Shown: positions 26,349 through 36,232, numbered from the stretch's first letter. The stretch: 64,000 nucleotides of DNA from Paucidesulfovibrio gracilis DSM 16080 (GCF_900167125.1 NZ_FUYC01000008.1:40616-104615), one strand, 5' to 3'. A program made the numbers and translations. Notes: a model not told the origin generated them from the letters alone.

Positions 26349-27155
26349 TTAGGGACACTCCGGTCCGCTGTCCATGGCGGCCCGAATCCGCCGGACGCAT
26401 TCGTTGAACCCGCGCACCACTTCCGGCCGCCGCTGGGCAAAATCCCGGGTAAAACACACGGCCAACGGCATGCTGCGAAACGCCAATTCGCGCACGGACT
26501 CACGCAGTCCCCGCTCCTCCAACAACAAGCCCATGGCCTGGTCACTGCCCAAGGCCGCGTCAATGCGTCCGTCCAGCAGCATTTCCAAAAGCAACGCCGG
26601 CGATCTTGGCGCCGCACCGATATTGTAGCCATTTTCCCGTAGCCAGTGCAGCATGTTGGCTCCCTGAAACGCCCCCACCGAAGCGGTTGACCGAAATTCC
26701 GGGGAGAATGGATCCCATTGGCTGGTCTTGAGCAGATACCAGTTCCACTTTTGCCCGGCCACCACCTCGGAAAACACGCCCTTGTGTTCCCGCTCGGCAT
26801 TGTGCGATGCCGCGAAAAATCCGTCCACATGCCCATCCCAGGCCATTTTCTGCGCCCGCTTCCACGGCACCACCAGAATCCGGACTGAAATGCCCATACA
26901 TTCAAAAGCCTGCCGCACCATGCGGACCGCCGTACCATCAAAATAGCCTGCTTCGTCATAACACCCGTACGGACACCGCTCGTGCGTGGTCAGCAGCACT
27001 TCCTGGGGCGTTGCGCCTTGCTGGTCCCCGGCAACGACATTCGCGGCAAGGCCCAGAACACACAGCAGCATGACTCCCAACGCCACAAGCCGCCTTATCG
27101 CCTTCCGTTGGATCGTCCCTGGCTCACACTCTTCCCGATCCATCATCCCCCGCAT
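26349..27155 (-). CDS. periplasmic solute-binding protein, SBP_bac_3 type
   Basis: A 268-residue binding protein with an export signal (LVALGVMLLCVLGLAANVVA) and the family pattern: TTHERCPYGCYDEAGYFDG (the opening, here with two Cys), VVPWKRAQKMAWDGHVDGF and a late helix RRPEVVRGFNECVRRIR. I place the start at ATG 27155 because GAGGGGG lies just upstream; the frame is open further. No permease or ATPase gene is adjacent. It may sense or bind an amino-acid-like ligand. Confidence 0.78.
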   Translation of the reverse strand: MRGMMDREECEPGTIQRKAIRRLVALGVMLLCVLGLAANVVAGDQQGATPQEVLLTTHERCPYGCYDEAGYFDGTAVRMVRQAFECMGISVRILVVPWKRAQKMAWDGHVDGFFAASHNAEREHKGVFSEVVAGQKWNWYLLKTSQWDPFSPEFRSTASVGAFQGANMLHWLRENGYNIGAAPRSPALLLEMLLDGRIDAALGSDQAMGLLLEERGLRESVRELAFRSMPLAVCFTRDFAQRRPEVVRGFNECVRRIRAAMDSGPECP

Positions 27156-27545
27156 GTGCAGCCCCCTCAGCCCTTGTTCCATACCGCGATGCTCTGCCCA
27201 TGCATGGCGGGATGAAGTTAACAGTGTTCTCAAATTACGCCCATCAGCCCATCAGTGCAAGCCCTTCGGCCGATTGCACGTTCTCCACACCGTATTCGGT
27301 CCGATACAAAATGCAGGACCGTGCTTGGGCATGCCCCGAGGTCCATGCGCTGCAGTCCGGCAGCGCGCTCCACGCATGCCGCCAACCGGCGTGGCGCACG
27401 CACCGCCTTTTCCGGCGACGCACCATCCTGCGGCACGGCACGCAAAAAGCCCCCACCTCCGGGCCAAAGCCTGAAGGCGGGAGCTTTGCATCAATACGCG
27501 CTCAGAAGATGAAAAACCCCTCCGGCCGCGTGTTACCCAACCCTG
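27156..27545. other. intergenic stretch
   Basis: About 390 bp. Overlapping frames on both strands code for low-complexity products without ribosome sites. A weak inverted repeat near 27446-27486 (AAAGC with GCTTT around a GC-rich stem) may be a terminator. It also holds the promoter of the leftward binding-protein gene. No other element is seen. Confidence 0.45.
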
Positions 27546-27998
27546 CTAGGGCTGAATCTCACTGCATACGTACCACTTTCCGTTTTCCTTGCGCATTTCA
27601 ATGTCCTGGTCCTGCTCCTGGGACTCTTCGGGCAGGCCCGGCACCTTCACACTGAGCACCCCGCCCATGTGAACCGTGGCCGTGTATTCTTCCTGCTTGA
27701 TCAACTCAAACGTAACCGCGCTCATATCGTACCGCACCTGGCTGAGGTCCACGCCCATGCCCTTGAGGATGTTCATGGTTTCCTCAAAGTCCGCACGCTG
27801 TTCCTCAATCTGGCGACGCATATCCTCGCAGGACAAGGCGCTCAGGCCGTCCAGGTCAAAGGCCAGGGAAACTTCCACGGCCTTGCGCGCCACGGCCAGG
27901 GGATCGCCGGGCTGCTGCTCTTCACCGTTGCACCCCACCGCAAAGGCCAGGACAGCCAGGGTCAGAGCCAGGCAAACGAGCTTGGACAACTGCTTCAT
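27546..27998 (-). CDS. NTF2-like lipoprotein (paralogue family member)
   Basis: A 150-residue lipoprotein (LAVLAFAVGC lipobox) with one domain: DPLAVARKAVEVSLAFDLDG, MGVDLSQVRYDMSAVTFELI, and the end ENGKWYVCSEIQP. This is the same layout as each half of the protein at 25415 and as the protein at 28106. AAGGAG precedes ATG 27998. Function unknown; an envelope role is likely. Confidence 0.75.
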   Translation of the reverse strand: MKQLSKLVCLALTLAVLAFAVGCNGEEQQPGDPLAVARKAVEVSLAFDLDGLSALSCEDMRRQIEEQRADFEETMNILKGMGVDLSQVRYDMSAVTFELIKQEEYTATVHMGGVLSVKVPGLPEESQEQDQDIEMRKENGKWYVCSEIQP

Positions 27999-28105
27999 GA
28001 TTTTTTTCTCCTTGGAATGATCCGAATATCGCTCCCACCCCAGGTAGCGGGAAACCTGCTCGGGGTCAACGCGACCGGGATCTCCCAACCCATTGAATTC
28101 ACGAC

Positions 28106-28591
28106 TCAGAGCAGGGGACCGCAAACCTTCCAGCGCCCTTGCTCCACCCGGCAGGAAACCACTTCGTCCAGTTGCTCCCGCGTGGGTCCCTGGGTGGGAT
28201 GGTCGGCCAGGATGATGCCCGTCATGCGCACCCGTGCGTGGTCTGCGTTGCGTTCGACCAATTCATAACGCATGTCGCACAGCTCGATGCCCGCCCCCTG
28301 GCTCCGCGTCTGAGCCATGCCCGCACGCAGGGCGGCCAGGGAAATACCGGACTCCACGCAAAGATAATGCTCCATGCCCACGGCGTCGAGCCGGGCAAAG
28401 GCGCACATGGCCGATTCCACGGCCTGTTCCGGTGTTCCCGAAGGACCGCATCCCACTCCGACACCGCACCAGAGCAGCAACAGCAACCAAGCCATCCGCA
28501 ACAGCGCGGCCCGCGCTCCCGGCTTGTGCTCCGGCGGTATTCTTTGCGTTCTTTTGCACATACCAACCATCCGGCATTCAATATGATTCAA
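28106..28591 (-). CDS. NTF2-like lipoprotein (paralogue family member)
   Basis: A product of up to 161 residues with a lipobox (LWCGVGVGC) and one domain of the local family: TPEQAVESAMCAFARLDAVG, GIELCDMRYELVERN and the end EQGRWKVCGPLL. The start is uncertain: 28591, 28570 and 28561 are all possible and none has a strong ribosome site. It lies upstream of the 27546 gene on the same strand with a gap of about 100 bp. Confidence 0.68.
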   Translation of the reverse strand: MNHIECRMVGMCKRTQRIPPEHKPGARAALLRMAWLLLLLWCGVGVGCGPSGTPEQAVESAMCAFARLDAVGMEHYLCVESGISLAALRAGMAQTRSQGAGIELCDMRYELVERNADHARVRMTGIILADHPTQGPTREQLDEVVSCRVEQGRWKVCGPLL

Positions 28592-28825
28592 TTTCTCATA
28601 TACGATTCAATGCACAAAGGAAAGCAGGTATGCTGCATAAAAAGGAACCTGCGCATCCCTTGTGACACGCAGGCCTGTTGCGGTTGGAACGGACCGACAG
28701 CCCAGGGGAAAAGGGTTCCATGGCCCGGGTATGGCCTTTTTTTCAGAACTACGATATTTGATGCAAAAAATTTCCACGTTCCGCCCGAATCGGCATTCCG
28801 GACAGGAAACCAAAGGAGCATGTCC

Positions 28826-29020
28826 ATGAAGAAATTCTTTTCCTTCCTCCTCTTTGCGGCCATCATCGTCGGCGCTGTGAGCCTGGCTCCCACATTGGGG
28901 CAGAAGCTGGACAAACCCTACGAAGCAGGGTTACTTCAGGCTCCTGACATTGAGCGGCACAATCATGCTGCGCCCGAGCACGAGGCGGGCCACGGCGAAC
29001 CAGCGGAAAGCCACGGCTGA
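28826..29020 (+). CDS. small His-rich membrane-anchored protein
   Basis: A 64-residue protein with one N-terminal hydrophobic segment (FFSFLLFAAIIVGAVSLAP) and a His/Glu-rich tail (ERHNHAAPEHEAGHG). AGGAG is seven bases before ATG 28826; another ATG six bases earlier is too close to it. The tail could bind a divalent metal in the periplasm. No family is recognised. It precedes the 29054 lipoprotein by 33 bp and may share its operon. Confidence 0.6.
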   Translation: MKKFFSFLLFAAIIVGAVSLAPTLGQKLDKPYEAGLLQAPDIERHNHAAPEHEAGHGEPAESHG

Positions 29021-29053
29021 TTCCGTCCCTGTGGTCTCCTCCCAGGAGAACCC

Positions 29054-29761
29054 ATGCCCCATATCGCTTTTCGGACCGGGAAGCACAGCCCCCGGACCGC
29101 GGCTTCATTCCGCGCATTCGGCAAAACAGTGCGGTGTGTCCGGATTCTGTTTTGCCTGTTTTCGACCCTGGTCGTAGCGGGCTGCGCCAATCACGCGGCC
29201 GTTCCTGATTCGGAACGGGATCTGGCCTCCCTGCGGCGGCAATACGACACCCAGCGCACCATGGAATATCCCGGCGTTTCCACGGATCAAGCCATTGCCG
29301 CGGCAACACGCGTGTTCACGCTGGCCCATGCCGGATACCACATCCTGGCCGGACGCGGCGGGGTCATTGCCTGGCGCGAGCGAGCGGGCATGGATACCAT
29401 GTTCCACCGGGAACACGCGGATTTTTGGTATATTGACGTACGCGCCTCGGGCGACGGCTCCGTGCTGCGGCTGCGGCGCACGGCAGAACCCGACCCCGCA
29501 ACCTCGCTGCATGCCGAAGACCATGGTCCCGGCTCGGGCCGTCTGGTGGCCGAAGCCACCATCAATCCCCAGGAAACCCTGCTTGCGGAACTGACGGAAT
29601 CGGCAGCCCCGGCCGCTATTTTTTTCAAGCGCATGGACTGGCTCCTGGGCCGCAACCAATACTGGCTCTACTGTCGCGCAGCCGAAGAGTATGTGAAGAT
29701 GGAAAAATTGCAGGGCGATCTGGACTCCCTCTGCCTGGGCGCCGGGGACAAACGCCCCTGA
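29054..29761 (+). CDS. lipoprotein of unknown function
   Basis: A 235-residue protein with a long basic N-region, then [14 protein letters not shown] as the lipobox. The mature part has [20 protein letters not shown] and an [15 protein letters not shown] strand typical of small membrane-linked beta domains, and ends in a helical segment with [22 protein letters not shown] precedes the ATG. No close family is recognised. Confidence 0.68.
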   Translation: MPHIAFRTGKHSPRTAASFRAFGKTVRCVRILFCLFSTLVVAGCANHAAVPDSERDLASLRRQYDTQRTMEYPGVSTDQAIAAATRVFTLAHAGYHILAGRGGVIAWRERAGMDTMFHREHADFWYIDVRASGDGSVLRLRRTAEPDPATSLHAEDHGPGSGRLVAEATINPQETLLAELTESAAPAAIFFKRMDWLLGRNQYWLYCRAAEEYVKMEKLQGDLDSLCLGAGDKRP

Positions 29762-29924
29762 AGCACGCTTGATCGCGGCTCCCCTCGCCTCCCCAAAAAT
29801 ACGCCCTCCCTGCGGTCACTCCCGCCCGCCGGCATTGCCTGTTTTCCAAAAGCGCCGCATCCTGGTCCTGCATCGTCCCTTTTTCGAATATCCACCAGCC
29901 ACCAACATCATCAAGACCGCACCA

Positions 29925-30557
29925 ATGCCTCACCAATTCACCAACTTCACCGACGTACAACGCCTCGACATGGACCCGGACGTTCGTGAGCACGCCGCCA
30001 TTGTCCTGGACCAGGGGCGGCACAGCTTTTACAGCGGCTTCCACCACCGCGAGCCTTTTCAGGAACGGGTACGGTATGCGGCCGCGAACCTGGATTCCTG
30101 GCAGGGGATCCCCGTGGACCGTCTCACGGTGGGCAACTTCTGCCAGTTTGCCTCCGGCATGAGCATCCTGCTCGGCGGCAACCATGGACACGATCTCTCC
30201 CGGCTCACGCCCTACAGCTTCAATTTTTTCCCTCAGGCCGAATCCGCGTGGAAACCCGCAGGCGATACCGTCATTTCCCACGCGGTCTGGATCGGCTACG
30301 AAGCCTTGATCCTGCCCGGCGTACGTATCGGGCATGGCGCGGTCATTGGGGCGCGGGCCGTGATCAGCAGGGACGTGCCGCCCTATGCCGTGGTGGTCGG
30401 TGCGGGCAAAATCTGCAAGTACCGATTCTCCCCCGAGGATCAGGAGCGCATGGACCAGGTGGCCTGGTGGCTCTGGGACGACGCGACCGTTGCCGAAGCC
30501 CTGCCCCTGCTTCAGGGCCGCGATCTCGAGGCGCTCTGTCGTTTCGCCGGGGTGTAA
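29925..30557 (+). CDS. CatB-related O-acetyltransferase (hexapeptide repeat)
   Basis: A 210-residue left-handed beta-helix acyltransferase of the Vat/CatB (xenobiotic acetyltransferase) type. Signs are the [20 protein letters not shown] segment, GGNHGHD with the catalytic His, and hexapeptide repeats [20 protein letters not shown] and [19 protein letters not shown]. The length matches the family (about 210). Transfer of acetyl groups from acetyl-CoA to sugars or drugs is the known activity; being chromosomal, it need not give resistance. No good ribosome site is seen before the chosen ATG. Confidence 0.88.
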   Translation: MPHQFTNFTDVQRLDMDPDVREHAAIVLDQGRHSFYSGFHHREPFQERVRYAAANLDSWQGIPVDRLTVGNFCQFASGMSILLGGNHGHDLSRLTPYSFNFFPQAESAWKPAGDTVISHAVWIGYEALILPGVRIGHGAVIGARAVISRDVPPYAVVVGAGKICKYRFSPEDQERMDQVAWWLWDDATVAEALPLLQGRDLEALCRFAGV

Positions 30558-30571
30558 CCCCAGACCGGATC

Positions 30572-32104
30572 TCAGCCGAACCGCGCCTCCACAATGGAAA
30601 AATCGTCCTCCCAGCCGTCCCGCCCGGACATGGACCGGGTGTGGTCCATGAGCTGATCCAGGGTGGGATGTCCGGCTCCGGAGCTGCCGGGTTCGGCCAT
30701 GTACCGCGCAAACCGATCCAGGGTCCACATGCCCCCTTCGCGCTTCTCGATTTCATACACCCCGTCCGAATACACCAGCAGGCGATCCCCGGGCCGGATG
30801 GTTTGGGCGGCGGACTCGTACTCCTGATCCGCCCGGCAGCCGAGTAACAGATTGGGCACTCCCAGCCGAAGACACTCGCCGTGGCGCAGCAGCAGCGCCG
30901 GAGGATGGCCGCCCGAGGAAAACACCAGCTCGGACCGGCTGGGCCGCCAGACCCCGTACCACATGGTAAAGAACATATTCCCATGCCGATCCATGGGAAA
31001 GGCGTTGTTCAAGGCGGAAAGCACCTGCCCGGGGTCACGCGGATCCACCCCTGAAAGCATTTCCGACTCCAGCACGTTCATGACCGACACCGAGAGCAGG
31101 GCCGCATCCACTCCATGCCCGCTCACATCGTTGAGATATATAGCGAAATGATCGTCATCGATCCAGCGGTACCCAAAGGCGTCACCGCCCAGGGAATGGC
31201 AGGGGACATACCGCCAGGAGCAGCATACCTCCCCATGGTCCAAGGGCGCGGGCAACAGCCGCCGCACGTAGCGCGCCGCCGCCTCCAATTCCCCGGAAAG
31301 CCGGGCCAGGGCATCATCCAGCTCACGGGTGCGTTCGCGCACCAGCTCCTCCATCTGGTGGTAGAGCCGCGCATTTTCAATGGCAATGGAGGCCTGGGCC
31401 GCAAACCCGAGTAAGCGGGTCTGGTCCCGGCCCGTGAACGGGCCGCCATGACGGTTCAAGGCCTGGATCACGCCGATGACGCGCCCCTGCTTGTTCACCA
31501 CGGGACAGCAGAGCAGGGATCGGGTCCGATACCCTGTCCGCCGGTCGGTTTGCGGATCAAACCGCTCGTCCCGGTAGGCGTCCTCGATATTCACCGGCAC
31601 GCCGGAAGCAAAGACCTGCCCGGCTATGCCGCGATCCTCGGGAATACGGATGCTTCCGCCCTGCTCGCCCAGGGCCACGGGCGCCCACAGCTCCCCCTTG
31701 TCCGCATCGTGCAGAAACAGCGTGGCCCGGTCCGCGTTCAGCAGCCGGGAGGCCGCTTCCATGATCCGGCAGAGCAGCCGCTCCAGATTCAATTCCGAAG
31801 AAAGAGCCAGGAGCACTTCGCGGAGTTCATCCTCCTCCTGACGCGCGGTCAGGGCCATTTCCCCTTCCCGGGCCAGATGCGCCAGCAAGGACGCACCCAA
31901 TTCCGCATTTGCTCCCGCCACACGGCCCAGCTCCCGGCCGTCAAAACAAACGGGCCGGGCAGCATCCCCCGCCGGAACATCCACAACGCCGCAATCCAGA
32001 AGAACCCTGCCCGCCGGCGTCAAAACCAGCACATTGCCCAACTGTCGCAACAGCTCGGCCACGCCCGGACGGCACAACAACCGTTCCAACAAATTTTCCT
32101 TCAT
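30572..32104 (-). CDS. GAF-domain PP2C-type (SpoIIE) serine phosphatase
   Basis: A 510-residue cytoplasmic signalling protein. A GAF domain lies at about residues 105-255 (LERLLCRIMEAASRLLNADRAT, then EDRGIAGQVFASG). A helical linker with MEELVRERTRELDDALARL follows, then a SpoIIE/PP2C domain with SLGGDAFGYRWIDDDHFAIYL (metal Asp), DVSGHGVDAALLS, SSGGHPPALLL and the final DGWEDDFSIVEARF. Such proteins dephosphorylate anti-sigma-factor antagonists. ATG 32104 is preferred over a GTG seven codons earlier. No STAS or anti-sigma gene is adjacent. Confidence 0.88.
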   Translation of the reverse strand: MKENLLERLLCRPGVAELLRQLGNVLVLTPAGRVLLDCGVVDVPAGDAARPVCFDGRELGRVAGANAELGASLLAHLAREGEMALTARQEEDELREVLLALSSELNLERLLCRIMEAASRLLNADRATLFLHDADKGELWAPVALGEQGGSIRIPEDRGIAGQVFASGVPVNIEDAYRDERFDPQTDRRTGYRTRSLLCCPVVNKQGRVIGVIQALNRHGGPFTGRDQTRLLGFAAQASIAIENARLYHQMEELVRERTRELDDALARLSGELEAAARYVRRLLPAPLDHGEVCCSWRYVPCHSLGGDAFGYRWIDDDHFAIYLNDVSGHGVDAALLSVSVMNVLESEMLSGVDPRDPGQVLSALNNAFPMDRHGNMFFTMWYGVWRPSRSELVFSSGGHPPALLLRHGECLRLGVPNLLLGCRADQEYESAAQTIRPGDRLLVYSDGVYEIEKREGGMWTLDRFARYMAEPGSSGAGHPTLDQLMDHTRSMSGRDGWEDDFSIVEARFG

Positions 32105-32284
32105 ACGCTGTTGTTCCCCAGGCACAAAGGCCCGTCAAGCATGATCCGCGTCCAGCCAAAAGCAGCGGACGCCAAATTCCCTCTTAGGTAGTACAGACAA
32201 GTATACACGATTGCGTTACAGTACGATATCGTTTGAAATGAGACCCGTTGGATCCGCCTTTGTCCGCCCGGAGCCAGAGAGCCG

Positions 32285-33517
32285 ATGATCAAAGAAATTC
32301 CCGTCAATGACCTGAAACCCGGCATGCTGGTGGTGGATACCGGGCTTTCCTGGATCGACCGTCCCTTTGTCTATTCCTCGGCAGGCCGCATCCGCTCCCA
32401 GGACCAGGTGCAGCGCATCGTTGACGAGGGCTACGCCACCGTGTTCGTGGACTCCGGCGAACCGGAACACAGCGGACCCAGCCTGGCCAAACGCTTTGCC
32501 CATATCCCCGAGGACCGCGCCGAGGCGGAGCAGCGCATCCGCGCCCAATTGCGCCATGTCCCCCTGAAAAAGGAAATCGAAACCGCCCGCCAGATCCATG
32601 CGCGGGTTGTGGAATTCTCTCGGGGGATGCTGCACGACGCCCGCCTGGGCAACCCCGTGGACATGCAGCAGGCCGTGGAGCTTTCCGCGGCTTTGGTGGA
32701 CTCGGTCATGCGCAACGAGGATGCGCTCCTTGCTCTAAAGTATCTCAAATCATTTGATGAATATACCTTCAACCATTCCGTCAACGTGGCGGTTGTGGCC
32801 ACTGTGTTTGGCAAATCCCTGGGCCTGGAGCGCGCCGACTTACGCAGGCTCTGCCAGACAGGGGTGCTGCACGACGTGGGCAAAGCGCTGATACCGGACG
32901 CCATTTTGAATAAACCCGGACGACTGACGGAAGATGAATTCGAGGTTATGCGCAGCCATCCCGGCAAGGGGCATGAACTGCTCGGCACAGTGCGGGGCGC
33001 GGACAAGGACATCCTCCGCGGCGTGCTGGACCACCACGAAAAACATGACGGCTCCGGCTATCCCTCGGGCCTGCGGGGAGACGAAATCAGCCTGTTCGGG
33101 CGGATCATCGCCGTGGCCGACGTGTACGACGCCCTTACCAGTAAGCGGGTCTATAAGGCGGGCATGCCACCCAGCAAAGCCCTGCGCATCATGTACGGCA
33201 TTCGGGAGACCGACTTTGCCCCGGGCATGGTGGAACGCTTCATCCGTTGCCTGGGTATTTATCCCATCGGCACCCTGGTGCGCCTGAGTACCGGCGAAAG
33301 CGGTGTGGTTGTCCAGGGCGCGCCCGAGGAACCTTTGCTGCCCACGGTGCGGATCATTTTTGATGCCAAGCGCCGGCCCATCCCGCCCAAGGATATGGAT
33401 CTGGCCGCGCTGGCCCGGGAGCAGGGCATGGACGCCCCGCACATCGCCACCTCTCTGGAAGGCAAGAACGAAGACCCCCTGTTGCCCACGGTGGATCCCC
33501 GGGTGCATTTGCTTTGA
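32285..33517 (+). CDS. HD-GYP domain phosphodiesterase (DUF3391 N-terminus)
   Basis: A 410-residue protein likely to hydrolyse cyclic di-GMP. The DUF3391-type N-terminus (IPVNDLKPGMLVVDTGLSW) is followed by an HD-GYP domain with HSVNVAVVA, VLHDVGKALIPDAIL, MRSHPGKGHELL and HHEKHDGSGYPSGLRG (the GYP motif), then DVYDALTSKRVYKAGM. All metal-binding residues I can place are present. A second HD-GYP gene lies at 54377. It is transcribed away from the phosphatase gene at 30572, with about 180 bp between. Confidence 0.93.
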   Translation: MIKEIPVNDLKPGMLVVDTGLSWIDRPFVYSSAGRIRSQDQVQRIVDEGYATVFVDSGEPEHSGPSLAKRFAHIPEDRAEAEQRIRAQLRHVPLKKEIETARQIHARVVEFSRGMLHDARLGNPVDMQQAVELSAALVDSVMRNEDALLALKYLKSFDEYTFNHSVNVAVVATVFGKSLGLERADLRRLCQTGVLHDVGKALIPDAILNKPGRLTEDEFEVMRSHPGKGHELLGTVRGADKDILRGVLDHHEKHDGSGYPSGLRGDEISLFGRIIAVADVYDALTSKRVYKAGMPPSKALRIMYGIRETDFAPGMVERFIRCLGIYPIGTLVRLSTGESGVVVQGAPEEPLLPTVRIIFDAKRRPIPPKDMDLAALAREQGMDAPHIATSLEGKNEDPLLPTVDPRVHLL

Positions 33518-33552
33518 ATCGCCCCGGCCCGGGGCCAGGCCAAGGATGTATT

Positions 33553-33942
33553 ATGCGCAGTTCCTCTTTTCCTTCCGGCGCGTTCCGGCGCAATCCCGTC
33601 CGATCCTTTGTATTGGCGCTGCTTCTGACGCTCTGCACGTCAGGATTGTGGGGCTGCGCCACAGGCGGTTCCCATCCCCTGCTGCAACACGACCCCACAG
33701 AAATGACCGACGCAGGCGTGCGGCGATATCTGCACGACCTGGACAGGGCCATTGTGGAGTGCGACACGCCCGCAGATACCAGACCGGATATTGCCGTGGG
33801 CGCCGGAACGTCCACCGGAGGCGGCTCCATGTTCGGCATCAGCCTGAGCCAGCCCGTGGGGCAACGCTGCGACAGCGGTCCCTTGCGCCAACGCCGGGAG
33901 CAAACCCTGCGCGAGCTGCGGGAACGGGGCATCACCCCCTGA
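33553..33942 (+). CDS. small lipoprotein
   Basis: A 129-residue protein with a lipobox (LLLTLCTSGLWGC). The mature part has RRYLHDLDRAIVECDTPAD and a Gly-rich stretch (VGAGTSTGGGSMFGISLSQP). AAGGA lies seven bases before ATG 33553. It follows the HD-GYP gene by 35 bp, probably as an operon partner. Function unknown. Confidence 0.65.
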   Translation: MRSSSFPSGAFRRNPVRSFVLALLLTLCTSGLWGCATGGSHPLLQHDPTEMTDAGVRRYLHDLDRAIVECDTPADTRPDIAVGAGTSTGGGSMFGISLSQPVGQRCDSGPLRQRREQTLRELRERGITP

Positions 33943-33957
33943 CGCGCTCGGAAACAA

Positions 33958-35973
33958 TCACTCCAAGACCACTCCACAGAGCCGTTCCCACTCCACCAAT
34001 GTGTCCAGCATGGACGCCACATGGCGGAATCGCCCGTCCTTGCGGTGCCGCCGCAGATCCTCCAGCAGGGCGGGAACATCGGCGAACAGCGCTCCAAGCA
34101 GCGGGGAATCCAGCAGCGCGGCATCGTCCCGGGCCGGTACCGAGGCCAGGGCATAAATCGTCGCGTCTGGCGGGGCGGCCTGCGGGTCCGATGCGCCGGG
34201 GCATGCGGCCGCATCCAACAGCAAAGGGCATTCGCGTCCCCGATGGAGCCGCCTGCTCAGAGGCAGGCGGAGGTAGCGCGCCAGGGAGTGGTCCAACAAC
34301 GGAAACGTGAGTCGCACGCCTTCCAGGTTGGCAGCCAGGGTCAGTGCGGCGTGCCGGGCCGGGCCAGGGCTGCGCGTAAGACGCTGCACCTGCATGCGGC
34401 GCAGACTGTTCATTTCCCGCCAGGAAAAGGCGCCCTTGTACCACTCCAGCAACTGGACGTGGTCCGCGCCGGGCGCATGGTGGGAGAGCAGTTCAATGTT
34501 CACCTGCTCACGGGTGGATCGGTACGGCCTGGGGGTCATGGCCTGGAGCGCCAGAGCCACTCCGTCCTTGATGGTCGTCCCAAGGGAATCGTCCGGATCC
34601 AACGCGCGCCGCACCAACAACGCGGGCAGGATGCGACGTCGGCGTTCCAAGGCTTGGGCAGCCTGCCGGGCCATACGCCGTGATACGCCCAGCAGGGAAC
34701 GCGCCCCTCGGCCGGTGCAGGCGAAGCTGACGCCCTGCTCCCGCATGGCCCGGGCCAGCAGGCCCATTTGCAGGGCGGGAAAGGGCCGGACCAGGGGCAG
34801 GCCAGCCGCCCGCACCAACCTGGCCCGCTGCTGCTCCACGGCGGCATGGTCGGGCCAAGGCACCACATGCAGCTTCAGCCCCAGGTCAGCCGCGACCCGT
34901 TCGGCCGCGGGATCAGCACAGCGCCCGGGCTGGTCGTGATCCTCAAGGGCAAACAGCCCGATTCCTTCCTCCCGGGGAATGCGTCCTGTGTGCTGCTCCC
35001 TGTGCCGCCCCAGCAACGCGGCCAGGGCATGATCCCCTGGTCCCCCGGTCCAGGCCAGCCCCAGCCGGGCATCCGTGCTGAACCTGTCCTGGATCACGGC
35101 TTGCAAATCATTTTGCAATCTTTTGGGGTCAACAGGTTGATCAATGAAATTTTCCAGCAGGTTGTATTTTTCATTTTCAACAACTAAACTATCGGAATCC
35201 GTGACCACCACGCCCACGCCGCCCGGCCGCACGCGCTGCAATCCCGTGTACACGGTCTGCCCCTGCTCCGACACCGGACATTCCCCGGCGGCCAGCCCCG
35301 CCAACAGCGCCGAGCCTGCCACCCGGGGGCGTCTATTCGCCAGGGCAAGGGCCACTCCCGGCACCGAAGCCACGGCCAAGCCGTCCCTGGTGCCGCAATG
35401 GTACAACCCATTCGCGCCGATCCGGTCGCACCCCAAGGTCAGCCGTTTTGCCGGAGCGTCCCAATACAGCATGCTCCATTCCCCGGCGACCTCCTGTACT
35501 ACGGATGGGCCTCGACGGGACAACAGCCCCAGCAGGCATTCCCCGGGATGCTCCGGCAGATCCACCCCGGACACCCGCTCCCCAAGCAAGGAACGGGCAT
35601 TGACCGGACACCCCGTCAGCGCCAGCACGCGCCCGGATTCCGGATCAACCATCAGATCCGCCCCGCCACAGACCGCCACCACCGCACGAAGCCGCTCCTC
35701 GGAACCCCATCCCGGTTCCTGGGCAAGGTCGTTGGTTCCGGCGTGCGCTCCGGCAAGGGCAACGGTCAACACGCGGCCTGCGCCCCCCTCCCGGGGCAAG
35801 CCCCACAGCCGTACGGCTCCACTCACCCCCGCGGCACGCAACACCTCAATCAGACGCTGCGGCCCGACCCGGCCCGACGTACTCCAGACCGCGGCCAGCA
35901 CAGGCGCCTGCGGCTCGGCTCGATCCATGGCGGCAGATGTCATGGAAGCGGCTTGATTCACGGCATGCGACAC
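33958..35973 (-). CDS. asparagine synthetase-like protein with degenerate motifs
   Basis: A 671-residue protein that keeps the two-part layout of AsnB: a glutaminase-like N-half (PSVVQEVAGEWSMLYWDAPA, LTLGCDRIGANGLYHCG) and a synthetase-like C-half (VRLTFPLLDHSLARYLRLPL). The N-terminus lacks the catalytic Cys at position 2. The PP-loop Ser-Gly-Gly-x-Asp-Ser is replaced by LAWTGGPGDHALAAL, so the ATP site looks altered. GTG 35973 is used, with GGAGG upstream. It may have another transferase role or be non-catalytic. Its last base is 16 bp from the converging lipoprotein gene. Confidence 0.72.
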   Translation of the reverse strand: MSHAVNQAASMTSAAMDRAEPQAPVLAAVWSTSGRVGPQRLIEVLRAAGVSGAVRLWGLPREGGAGRVLTVALAGAHAGTNDLAQEPGWGSEERLRAVVAVCGGADLMVDPESGRVLALTGCPVNARSLLGERVSGVDLPEHPGECLLGLLSRRGPSVVQEVAGEWSMLYWDAPAKRLTLGCDRIGANGLYHCGTRDGLAVASVPGVALALANRRPRVAGSALLAGLAAGECPVSEQGQTVYTGLQRVRPGGVGVVVTDSDSLVVENEKYNLLENFIDQPVDPKRLQNDLQAVIQDRFSTDARLGLAWTGGPGDHALAALLGRHREQHTGRIPREEGIGLFALEDHDQPGRCADPAAERVAADLGLKLHVVPWPDHAAVEQQRARLVRAAGLPLVRPFPALQMGLLARAMREQGVSFACTGRGARSLLGVSRRMARQAAQALERRRRILPALLVRRALDPDDSLGTTIKDGVALALQAMTPRPYRSTREQVNIELLSHHAPGADHVQLLEWYKGAFSWREMNSLRRMQVQRLTRSPGPARHAALTLAANLEGVRLTFPLLDHSLARYLRLPLSRRLHRGRECPLLLDAAACPGASDPQAAPPDATIYALASVPARDDAALLDSPLLGALFADVPALLEDLRRHRKDGRFRHVASMLDTLVEWERLCGVVLE

Positions 35974-36232
35974 GGTTCCTCCGGTATGGTCTTGACAAAA
36001 TCATCACAATGAACTTTTCCCGATGCCCCCGGGGGCGTTCGGCAAACCCCGGCCGGGTCGGTGTACTACGGGCCGGAACCCGAGGCAATGCACCGGAAAC
36101 TTGACCCATGGCCCAAAAGCGGTAATGAACACTCACCTCCCGCGCACAGCAGGAGCGCCCACAACGGCTCGCGCCCCATGGGGACACGAAACCGATTCCA
36201 TTATTTCGCAGATCCACAAGGAGAACTGCCAC

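Noticed and set aside
27182..27240. Minus-strand TTCATCCC followed by GGTATGG before the binding-protein gene at 26349
   Set aside because: The distance between the parts is about 10 bp too long and the dyad differs; not the same element.
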